Source: Temnopleurus reevesii
Taxonomy: Eukaryota; Echinodermata; Echinoidea; Temnopleuroida; Temnopleuridae
Assembly (NCBI GenBank): GCA_036244855.1
Contig: BQKZ01000671.1
Span: 76,571-117,238, forward strand
Direction: 5' to 3'
DNA length: 40,668 nucleotides
A model generated the notes under the pieces. That model ran no database searches and had not been told where the DNA came from. It saw only the letters and a program-made list of their open reading frames with translations. This document shows, piece by piece, positions 21,863-32,300 of the stretch; position 1 is the first letter of the stretch, and every line of letters begins with the position of its first letter. The position numbers and the translations under genes were made by a program.

Positions 21863-21964
21863 AGAATGCTTCATTAGTTTATTCAAACACATTTACACTG
21901 AATTGCAAGAATTTGTTTTATACATTACCGTCCAATATAGAAATATACAAATGCAAAATAATTT

Positions 21965-22420
21965 CAAAAAGCTATGAATATTCAACACAGTGGTGTGCAC
22001 TATATCTCGCATGTGCCATCCGGAATCCTCTTTTATCTATAGAATCGTTATGCAATGGCTCGGTCAACAATAGTGCTATAATACAGCGCTCAAATATTAG
22101 GGTGTGTAAATGCAACAAATAGTGTATTGGTTGGCTGGACACTCGTATAGTGCAAGCTAAATAGTGCAAACGTATATAGTACAAAGTTAATGCAATAGTA
22201 TTTAAAAAATATAACTATGAATATTCAACACAATGGTGTGCACTGTAAATACCTCGTATGTGCAATCCGGAATCCTCTTTTATCTATATAATCGTTATGC
22301 AATAGTTAGGTCAACATGAGTGCTATCATGGCTATAGGAAATAATACGGCGCTCAAATATTAGGGTGTGTAAATGCTTCAAAGCGTTTGTTGGTCGCTCG
22401 TGCAGTGCAAGCGAAATGAC
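21965..22420. repeat. Tandem duplication, unit about 240 bp
   Basis: Blocks CTATGAATATTCAACACA, GGAATCCTCTTTTATCTATA, ATCGTTATGCAAT and GCGCTCAAATATTAGGGTGT occur in the same order from about 21970 and from about 22212, with small indels. It lies just upstream of the candidate signal-peptide exon. Confidence 0.85.
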
Positions 22421-22465
22421 TATTCAATCAGATTGTATATCACGGAATTGAGATCGTCAAAAATA

Positions 22466-22583
22466 ATGGGAAATAGTGGACAAAACGCATTATTCTATTG
22501 TATCATTTTAATAATTGGATTGTGGTTAATTTTTGTGGAGACTCCAGTCAATGCGTGTGTTCGGAAGTAATGTGATATCGCAG
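22466..22583 (+). CDS. Candidate first coding exon (signal peptide) of the CUB/lectin gene, with in-frame TAA
   Basis: ATG at 22466 opens a 34-codon frame: GNSGQNAL, a strong hydrophobic core (CIILIIGLWLIFV) and ETPVNAC, a good signal peptide with cleavage after VNA. The GN(S/A)G start and Trp-containing core resemble exons 1-2 of the upstream PPxY gene. A donor GCAG|GTACGG at 22583/22584 is in the same frame and leaves phase 1, exactly what the CUB exon at 26161 needs (G+CA gives Ala). But TAA at 22568-22570 interrupts four codons before it. So either this is a broken or misread exon or the resemblance is chance. Confidence 0.35.
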
Positions 22584-22993
22584 GTACGGATATACATAAC
22601 AGAAACGAGTGTCAACTTCTAGTCTATCTTGTGTATATTATGTTGATATCTCTTCATCTCCAATCGTGTAATGACTCCCTGTGTAATGCGAGAACGATTT
22701 TGCAGAAAATAAACATATTCTGGTAAACCCATGTTGCGAGATTAAACTAAAAATTAACATGTAAAAAAAATCAGGTTATATACGGCACGGGAATCACCCT
22801 ATTGTAAACATCATTTCGGGGAATATATTGACCGCCACCAGAGAACGCTTGCAGATTTTAGTCGGTACCGATTCACGATAAAATGGAATTGTTATCAAAT
22901 AATTGATTACCGTAGTGTAGCTTGTAGCTTCATTTGGGCGATTGAGCAGTATCGGCTTGAGCATTAAGGGAAATCTTTGTGCTTTAAATCATC

Positions 22994-23044
22994 ATGATGT
23001 CTTCAATGAAGTCCTCAATGAATTCCTCAATTAAGTTGTGCAAG
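22994..23044 (+). CDS. Alternative candidate first exon (weak)
   Basis: ATGATGTCTTCAATGAAG... gives 17 codons (MMSSMKSSMN..) ending SSIKLCK with a perfect donor AAG|GTAAGT, phase 0. This parallels exon 1 of the upstream gene, which ends SSIRLIIQ at phase 0. I found no matching second signal exon (phase 0 in, phase 1 out) before 26161. Confidence 0.25.
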
Positions 23045-23997
23045 GTAAGTAATTCAGCATTATAAGTAGAGTTGGGTTTTTATCATCATTTTCCATAATA
23101 ATCTATCTTAAATGATATGTATACCACTTAAGGGAAAAGTACCAATTATTGCAGCTCAAACTATACCAGTTGTTATAATATTTCCAGACCATTTATTCTT
23201 TCTGAAGTATATCCACTAATTGGATACCTACGCATCTGTAATGTATCTGTAGCTCTCTTCTATCACAGTTTGGCTGGGCGTTAACCTTGTATATACGCCT
23301 TGCCAAAATGGATATCATAGATATGATAAAAATGTTGTTTTTGCCCAAAGTACTTTGCATCAACATAAAAAAGCAACTTTATATAAACAGCACGAACTTC
23401 ATAACCGAATTTTTCACAAAGTATTTTATATCATCGAAACGTATTTAGTAGATAAGGTTCATCCGAAATCTTACCATCAATTATTTTACAAACAAAACTA
23501 TTGTTACTGTGACAAAATGTTGAATTTACCATAAACAAATACCGAATCGACTGGTGTGTAGTTCCCACTCTATATAACAAGGCTTAATCAATATAAGCCA
23601 TATTTTCAACGTCATAACGTGTCCAACAGCCTCTTGTTTGCAAAGGTGCTTTTATCCGTACATTATACTTATTTTGCATGCTGGATATAATGCTTACTGA
23701 AATTTTGTGTTTTATTCTTTTGTAATCTATCGAAAATAATGTCTATACAACTCAAGTGAAAATACCAATTATTGCAGCTACAACCATTCCGATTGTTGTT
23801 GCGAGTAAATAGGATGAATACAAAGAATAGAAAGCAAGGAGTAAAGAAACCAATCAAAGAGGACTTGAAAAGGGAGTATATTGTTATTACGTAACTTGAA
23901 AAGGATTTTACTGAACTGTGAAGCCAATCACAAAGGTCTGGAAATATAGTAATATGAGAATACTGTATAATATAATGTACTTTATTTTATTGTCCAT
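23045..23997. other. AT-rich non-coding stretch, likely intron or intergenic
   Basis: CAATTATTGCAGCT and following bases occur at about 23143 and 23764 in similar context, a weak duplication. No exon could be placed. Confidence 0.4.
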
Positions 23998-24059
23998 GAG
24001 CTAGCCCGTATAACATAATGAGCACGATGAGCTAGCCCGTATAACATAATGAGCACGAT
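23998..24059. repeat. Perfect 31-bp tandem duplication
   Basis: GAGCTAGCCCGTATAACATA + ATGAGCACGAT is present twice head to tail without a mismatch. Confidence 0.95.
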
Positions 24060-24186
24060 AGCAAAATATTTGATTAATGAGCCATGCATCGTGTAGCAAT
24101 TGTAACGAGATCATTATCACTGGATCGGAGTACTTCACGCAGACATTGATGCACATTCTGTGGATGTAGAAAAATACCATGATCAA

Positions 24187-24530
24187 ACTGTGAAGATTTG
24201 AGCAAAATCCAACAATCCATTCAAAAGTTATGAATTTTCAAAGTTTTTATTTAAACCCCTCATGGGCTCCTCAAATTGGCAACGTACAGGCACAAAATGG
24301 CTGCCAACATGGAGAACTCTCCATTGACGTTGTACACAGAATTTCACATTTTCTTCTTGTTCTAGAAAAGTAGACAATCAACCAACAAAATTCATTCCGA
24401 AAGGCATGCAGAATTAAAATGTCCATATCATACTTAAAGAGAAAAGTACAATTTGAGGAGCCAATGAGGGGTGTAAATCGAAACTTTGAAAATTGATTTT
24501 TTATTTTGCACAAATTTTCACAGATTGACC
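24187..24530. mobile_element. MITE of about 340 bp with long inverted ends
   Basis: GAATTTTCAAAGTTTTTATT..ACCCCTCATGGGCTCCTCAAATTG on the left is inverse to CAATTTGAGGAGCCAATGAG..CGAAACTTTGAAAATTGA on the right. Outer ends (TTTGAGCAAAAT, TTTTGCACAAAT) also pair loosely. No coding sequence. Confidence 0.75.
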
Positions 24531-25504
24531 ATTGTATTTTTCATCATATAATGTCTGGGTGAAGGTCCCCTTTAACTGTATTGCATGCGTTCGTTGGATT
24601 TGATGAGATATCTCATAATCAATTCGAATACAATACCGTTTACTTAGAGTTAACGTTGGTTTTCAATATTTTCATGAGAAGTGCGTTAAATTGCATAACT
24701 GACTGAATACTGATTTCTTGACAACCATTTTGTTAGGCAATCCTATATACCCTGTTCTAGATTGCCTTTTTCCCGTATATTCTTTTGTTTTCTTCTTTTT
24801 CATATTTTTCTATATATTCGAATATAATTATCATGCATGAATCTGATGATCCATCGCAAAAATTTATAAAGTAAAATTTAAGGCATTCCCTTCTTTATCA
24901 AAAAATCTCAACAAAAACATCCATGAATATTGTGATTAAAATTCTTTCTGTTGATTAAATTGGGATATGTATCCATATTCACTAGAAAATCAAATTCCCA
25001 TTCAGTGGTTAAATGGCATGTCGTTTGTACGATCATATGATTTTTCTTATCCAAGCCACGTCTTTTTTATGCATCTAACGTATCAAAAGAAATAATCGCG
25101 TAATGGTAATAATGATTTTGTACAATCTTTTTCTTAGGAACCTTGGGGTACATTTCTGTCAAAATACATACTGATGGTATTATTTTACTGTTACCATTGT
25201 AAAGGTAAGTGAAATCGTTATTCAATTTGAATTTTCTAATATTTTTGATACTTAGTTTTATTTGGTCTGATTTATTTTTCCACTCCAATAACATTTTCAC
25301 AACTTGAATGTAAAATGATAATGATTTGACAATAGAAAAAGTAATACTTACACAATTACACAACGATAAATCAATAACGCTTAATATCTGAAAGGCGAAG
25401 TGTGTTACGTTATGGAAATGGAGGGTCATACAAGAAAAGCTGGACTTGTAATAGACATGCGCCATCTAATCTTACAGGTTTTTATGATAAAAAAATCCAA
25501 ACCT

Positions 25505-25675
25505 GGGAGGTGTTTCACCAAGATAAGAAAGACTTTACGCACGACTTTACGTTCGATTGGAATTCCTTCTTGCGCAAAATCATTCATAATATTACGCGCA
25601 TTCAGCGCAAGAAGGGATAACAGTCGAACGTAAAGTCGTGCATAAAATCTTTCTTATCTTGGTGAAACACCTCCC
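25505..25675. mobile_element. 171-bp near-perfect foldback element, copy 1
   Basis: GGGAGGTGTTTCACCAAGAT..AAGAAAGACTTTACGCACGA on the left is matched by its inverse on the right (TCGTGCATAAAATCTTTCTT..ATCTTGGTGAAACACCTCCC). The arms are about 75 bp around ATTACGCGCATTCAGCGCAA. A same-length copy is at 28367-28537; a broken one is at 40217-40520. Confidence 0.9.
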
Positions 25676-25869
25676 AGCACGCAATAGTTTTATTTTTAAC
25701 TTCTCATCGAATGTGCTGCAATGAATATTGTAACGCATTATCTTGAAATAAATCACAGCCAAAGATTTTGCTTGTTTGAAAAGAGTTAAAAATGTGATTT
25801 GTTTTTAATTTTGTTTTGGTTTATCAACAATGACTAATAAGTTTAGGGACGATTAGTTTAGACTTCATG

Positions 25870-25980
25870 ATGTTTTTTTTTTCTATCTTGTCCATGTTTG
25901 TATATTCTATCTTGTACATGTTTGTATTTTTAATGCATTTTATGAGTGAAATAAATGTTGAATTGAATTGACTTGAATTG
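25870..25980 (+). mobile_element. Non-LTR 3' tail with TTGAA repeats
   Basis: CTATCTTGTCCATGTTTGTA is repeated as CTATCTTGTACATGTTTGTA, then AATGCATTTTATGAGTG, AAATAAATG and TTGAATTGAATTGACTTGAATTG. Resembles the tail at 16340-16470. Confidence 0.5.
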
Positions 25981-26160
25981 ATGTTGTCGCTGATTATTTA
26001 CAATTTGTTTTTGGATTTGAATTGATCCTTGAATTTAGCCATTATGTATTAATTCGTTTAAATATTTTTCTATTCGATCTTTTACTTATGTATCTATATT
26101 TCAATTTAATTGCACCGATATATTGATTCATTCTTACCTCTTGATTTATTTCTCCTACAG

Positions 26161-26367
26161 CACAGTGCTCCATTCCACCAGCCGGCTTCTTAGCCTCCTT
26201 GACACCAAAACTCATCTTCTCTCCAAACTACCCAGACAGATATTTGAGTGATACGACCTGTCATTGGTTGATTAACAGTCCAATAGACGCAGGGCGAATA
26301 CAACTCAGAGTGGTGGAAAATGATTTCGCATGTTGCTGTGACACCGACTATTTATTGATAAAAGATG
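26161..26367 (+). CDS. Exon: first half of CUB domain
   Basis: Acceptor TTTCTCCTACAG; enters at phase 1 with CA and leaves at phase 1 through GATG|GTACCC (weak donor). It encodes QCSIPPAG, FSPNYPDRYLSDTTCHWLI and DFACCCDTDYLLIKDG, i.e. the CUB NYP turn, first Cys pair and the D-Y-hydrophobic strand. Unspliced reading stops soon after (TAG at 26412). Confidence 0.85.
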
Positions 26368-29300
26368 GTACCCAGTCTCTTCAAGTCTCTTATACATCAA
26401 ACAAAATGAAATAGCGTATGAAATCAAATTCTAATAAGTTGCAATTATGGGCAAGAATTTTATTGGTATTAGATTTGAGGACGAAATATAAGCACAGATG
26501 GTAATCCGGTTGCTTAGATCAAAGTTTATTGATAACAATGACTTGTCGATAACAACTGATGACAACAGGATTGCATGAGCAAGTAGCCTAAACAGAAAAC
26601 TGTTCTCATTGGTATCTAAATACTAGCAAATCAGCCCGACCAAACATAAAAGAAGTAAAGGAATTGAAGAAATTAAATCAAACCTATGGATAATATTGAT
26701 GTTTTTATAGAATAATGTTTCTTTTTCTAAACCCAGTTTCATGTATAATATCATGGATGAGCAACGCAGCACAAAGCGAATGCATTTCATACGAAAAGCA
26801 AATAAATGCCACCTGGCAAAAGTTTCAACCCATCACCGTCTCCAGTAAACAAGTATGTTCATAACAACTTGTTTTGTTTATTTCTTTTTCTAGGAAAAAA
26901 CTCCTCTTCAAGAACGATAGCCATACTGTGCTCTGATTTAAATCCAGTTACGATTACAAGTAGCGGAGCAGCACTCTATGGGGAGTTTCACAGCAATGCT
27001 GACGGGAACGCTGGATTCGGATACACTTTGCAGTTTAATAATTATGGTAATTATTGTCACGATTAGGAATTCGCACAAAACATCTAAATGATGTTCCCTT
27101 AAAAATGTGCATTATTTAAACATTTATGTTTATCATAAGTCGTATCAAAGCTGATTGAAAGGTGCCATAAAAATAAACATCATCATCATCATCATCACCA
27201 CCACCACCATCATTGTCATAGTCATCGTCGTCGTCATCCGAACCGTTGGCTTGATTCTTGGGAAATGAAGGGTAAAGGCATGAAAAAGGTCATGGTTAAA
27301 GCCCCGGTCACATAAGACCCCAGAAGCAACACGATTCACCAGACTCGTTGTTCTGAGGCAGTTAACTGTGAATTAACAAAGAGTCGGGGTGAATCGTGTT
27401 GCCTCTGGGGTCCTATGTGACCGGGGCTTTAACGTTCCACCATATGTGACCCAATTCACACCATCTCTGGTACTGAATTGATTTGATAGAATTTGTTTTG
27501 CACGACAATAACAACGTAGTTAGACATTACTTGGACATTAAAAATAATTGTCAAGACAGGTATGTTTCTAATTAAAATCGATCATGTTTTTCTTGCATTC
27601 CCCTTTTAGTAACATGTGATTTATTTTTGTTGTTAGTATTATGATTTTATCAATAAAAAGTACATATCAATAAAAATGAAAAATAAAGATATTATAATTA
27701 TCCTTATTTATTTGAAAGATTCAACACTCACCTGCCCCAGTGAATGGATGGGACTAAACGGTTATTGTTATAAACTCTGTAATGAACCGTTACCATGGGA
27801 ACAAGCTGCGTCACGATGTGGATACGATGGCGGTTTTCTGACATCTATCGTTGATGAGGAGGAGAATAATTTCATTGTCGGTAAGGAACATTGCCTGGCC
27901 AGGTGAAAGGTGTATGCCATTTGCTAGAAATGTACCCACGTGTTGCTGCACTGAACCCAGGTGTGATGTGAATGGGTCCCAGGCAGAAACATTCCATATT
28001 TCTTTCAATGCCTTTGTGGGCACTGTGGCTCATGCACTCTTGTCCAAAGGCTAAAGAGCGATTAATAATAATAACAATAAAAAAAAAAAAAACAGACGAA
28101 AACGTCTTCAGCACTCTGCAGAATGGACACGAGCATTTTAAGTATGGTAGAAGAAAGAAATGGAGATGATATCACAAAGATCAATGCAACCAAAGATATA
28201 CTTTTGAAGGTAAAATTCTATGATCAGTTTTCACCTTACTGTATTTCATAAATGCACTTTACAAATTTCGATAACCCATAATTCTAACAAAAATATATGC
28301 CGACTCACACCCTTGCGTTTTTAGCGTGCGTCGGCCCAACGTTTATGACAAATGAAAACGCTCCCTGGGAGGTGTTTCACCAAGATAAGAAAGACTTTAC
28401 GCACGACTTTACGTTCGACTGGTATCCCTTTTTGCGCGTAATCATTCATAATATTACGCGCATTCAGCGCAAGAAGGGATACCAGTCGAACGTAAAGTCG
28501 TGCGTAAAGTCTTTCTTATCTTGGTGAAACACCTCCCTGGACACATCAAGACACAGGTCATACGGTGGACTGACGTTCGGCGTACGCTTCATGAGCGCAG
28601 GCTGAACGTTAGTCCACCATTTTCAATTTTCAAAATCGCTGGGCCGATCGACGCAGGCACAAATGGAAGGTTGTGTGTCGAATTTGAATAACAATCATAT
28701 TTTGATTGTCATTTTTGTATGACGTTTCTCTTCTGTCCATATTCTTTCTTGAATTAGTAGTTGTCTTGAATTAGTAGTTTCTTGAATTAGTAGTTGTCTA
28801 GCATAAATGCATCACACACGTTTCAATGACTCCATATAAATCTCACAAAGGCACATATGAAATATTTTGATTGCCAATTGCTGACGTATCTCTTATATCC
28901 ATATTCTTTACTGAATTAGATGTCTGTTATAAGTGCACTATCATTTCAGTGACCCATTATAATTCTGATTTCTCCGACATGTCTCTTGTCTCTTTTATCC
29001 ATATTCTTTCTTGAATTAGATGTCTTTTATAAATGCACTATGCAAATTTAAATGACTCATTATGATTTTCATAAGATCATAACAGTCTTATTGTCATTTT
29101 AAGTCATATCTCTTTGCCAATATATTCTTTCTTGGATTAAATGTCTTCAGCAAGAAATTCATCCACATTATGCTGCACTCAACCAAGGTGAGGAATATTT
29201 ATTCCTTAAAATGCCAAGTGCGCTGGTGGCTGCCGGGCTAAAGCCAGGTTAATAATAATTTAAAAGTGTCTTGAGCACTCAGCAAAGAGAACACTTGCGC

Positions 29301-32300
29301 TCTATAAATTGCATCTATTATTGTTATTATATCATTATTATTATTATAAATACTCTATTATAGATTTCGTGATTCATTATAACTATCGCATCAATACTCT
29401 GGAATGCACTACCCCTATCCATACGAACTGCACCCACATTATTTTAATACATTCTGTAAACACATGTCTGTTTAATAGTAGAGTAGTTCATATAGTTTTG
29501 CTATTCCCTGTACATGTGTTGTGTAGTTTAAGGTGTGGTCACACCGGCCGAGCGGAGCTTTAGCGGTCCTTTAGCGGAAGGAATTGGGGATTTGATTTCG
29601 GCAACGCTCGTCACCGCTCACAAGGTGGGTAGAACAATTGATCTCTTTTGTAAAACGCTTACCTCCGCCCATTTAACACCGCTTTTTCTATAGCCTGGTC
29701 ATATCGGATGAGCGGTGCTAAATAGCTGTCCTGGGCGGTGACAAGAATTAATCACCGCTCGTAACCGATCACCGCCGTCTAACATNNNNNNNNNNNNNNN
29801 NNNNNNNNNNNNNNNNNNNNNNNNNNNNNNNNNNNNNNNNNNNNNNNNNNNNNNNNNNNNNNNNNNNNNNNNNNNNNNNNNNNNNNNNNNNNNNNNNNNN
29901 NNNNNNNNNNNNNNNNNNNNNNNNNNNNNNNNNNNNNNNNNNNNNNNNNNNNNNNNNNNNNNNNNNNNNNNNNNNNNNNNNNNNNNNNNNNNNNNNNNNN
30001 NNNNNNNNNNNNNNNNNNNNNNNNNNNNNNNNNNNNNNNNNNNNNNNNNNNNNNNNNNNNNNNNNNNNNNNNNNNNNNNNNNNNNNNNNNNNNNNNNNNN
30101 NNNNNNNNNNNNNNNNNNNNNNNNNNNNNNNNNNNNNNNNNNNNNNNNNNNNNNNNNNNNNNNNNNNNNNNNNNNNNNNNNTCACACAATGGAATTCAAA
30201 GAATAAAATTCCATGCAATCCTCGGATCCCTATATTAGACCCTAACCAATGTACAGAATCATCTTTTCAAAGACGGCCCAAAGTGGGGCATGGCTTTTGA
30301 ATTAAACTTCCGGCGAACCAAAGCACGCATGTGCATGATGTCGCTCTGCGTTGACCGAGCGGATCTAAGCGGCCACAAACTTGCGTCTAGCGGTGCCTGG
30401 GCGGTGTTTTAGCGGTAGTGAACTTTGCCAGAGCGGAAATTGCCTTCTCCTTATCGCTCGCAATCTTTTGTGTGGCTCAAAACCTTTTGCATTTTGGAGC
30501 GTAACTAGGGACCATGACAGATTGGAGAGCTGATCCAGCGGTGCACTCGTGGATGCCAACGTATGTTTAGCGATGGTGAACGGTTACGAGCGGTAATGAA
30601 TTTTTGTCTCCGCTAAAGGACCGCCAAGGCTCCGCTCGGCCGGTGTGACCATACCTTAAGATTATCATTAATTTGTAGATGGTATTTTGTATTATGCGCT
30701 ATATAAGCATAAATTATTATTATTATTATCATTATTATCATAATAATCCTATTAAATGCAACTTTTCTGACGTGTCTCTTTTATCCAGATACTTTCATAG
30801 GGCAAGGATCGGTCGTATGGATAGGAATGGATATCGCTGGTAACTGGTTGGATGGCTCAAGTTCCTTAGTGTACAACAAGTAAGTTGAATATGAAAAAAA
30901 AGGTTTATTAATTGTGAAATGACCTTTGCAAGTAACGACGAAAAGCACAAAATACGGAGTTCAAGCAATGACTACGGAAGGGCCGATCAGAACGTTATTT
31001 CTAAAGCGCGTTGAAATCTAGCGGGTGTTCCCAACCTTAGCGGCCCGCTAGATTTTCCCGCACTTGAGAAATAGCGTCCTGTTTAGCCCTTCCGTAATCA
31101 TTGCTTAAACTCCGTAATAGCCGCTCGGGGACGATGGAGCAGATCGTGATATCAATGGTATTTTGCAGAAAGTTTTCTTGCTTTAATTTAAAGTTTTTAG
31201 AATATTTGTTTACACTTAGTTTTGTGCTATGTGGATTAAAAGATTAATGTAAAAAATGGCACACAGCACAAGAAAATACCCTAAAGTAAAAGCACCATGT
31301 TTATGTAATAATACGATTTTTCCTTTGTCGTTACACTCCTTTAAAAAAGGGCAAAATATGCTGTCCACATAACTACTGCTTCAATTATGACCAACTTATG
31401 GTAAAATAAAAAAATTGCTGCTATAAGTTATAAATATTTGACTCAAATGTCGGTCAAAATAATTATGACCAATGTATGGTAACATTGCAAAGTTTCACCG
31501 TAAGTTAGACATTATAACCAATAATTTTGTGGACATTATATTCCCTAATGTTGGTTAAACTTTTCTTTCTGTTTTGTTACTTTGGGCAATTATCAAACTC
31601 ATGTTCATATTAGTTGAAGCTTTCTTAGATTGAATATGCGGTATCTTTTTCCATTTACAATTAGTTTTGCCGGTGAATCTCCAAGCATCAGCGATTGTTC
31701 GGTCATTGATCTGGATAACAACGGAAGATGGTCGGTGGCCGACTGCTCAAATCAACAACTTGGTTTCATCTGCAAAAAGACTCAAGGTTGTATGAACTTG
31801 TATTAAAACATTGTGTAACATTGCAGTTATGCAAATTGTCAAACATTTAGCTAATGCCATGAATAAGAAATAAACTATTTCCGTAAGATTAAGTCGAACG
31901 CCGATTCAGCGTTCCTTTGTAACGGCTTGCGATTGCTTTGTTTGCACAGTACAATACACGCCGTACGGCTCTATCGTCTGTGACCGACTTTAGGCTAATT
32001 TGCGTAAATAGTTCATATCGTGTTAATTAAAAGAAATTGCCAAACGTATAACTGTCTGTCCTGTATTCAGATCATAAAATTAACAACGGAATCAAAAATA
32101 TCGAAAATTACACAAACACTTTTAAGATATGTATTAAAAAAAATTAGTCAAGGGCCCGATTGCATAAAAAGTTGCGTTTAAACGCAAGTCAGAAAATTTA
32201 ACGCAACTCTATTTTCAACCAATCAGGAGTGCTTATTTAGCAGTTGCGTTTAATTGTCTGACTTGCGTTAAAACGCAACATTTATGCAATAGTTCCAGTA

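Noticed and set aside
23275..23350. Second signal exon TTTGGCTGGGCGTTAACC... after a TATCACAG acceptor
   Set aside because: Hydrophobic and in phase 0, but no donor leaves phase 1 as the CUB exon requires.
26736..26870. Extra exon between the two CUB exons (frame with VSCIISWMSNAAQSEC)
   Set aside because: The two flanking CUB exons join at matching phase and give an uninterrupted CUB domain; adding this piece would disrupt it.
25505..28537. CRISPR-like repeated palindromes
   Set aside because: Two foldback transposon copies 2.9 kb apart in eukaryotic DNA; no spacer array.
29769..30218. Open frames across the N run
   Set aside because: Assembly gap, no sequence.
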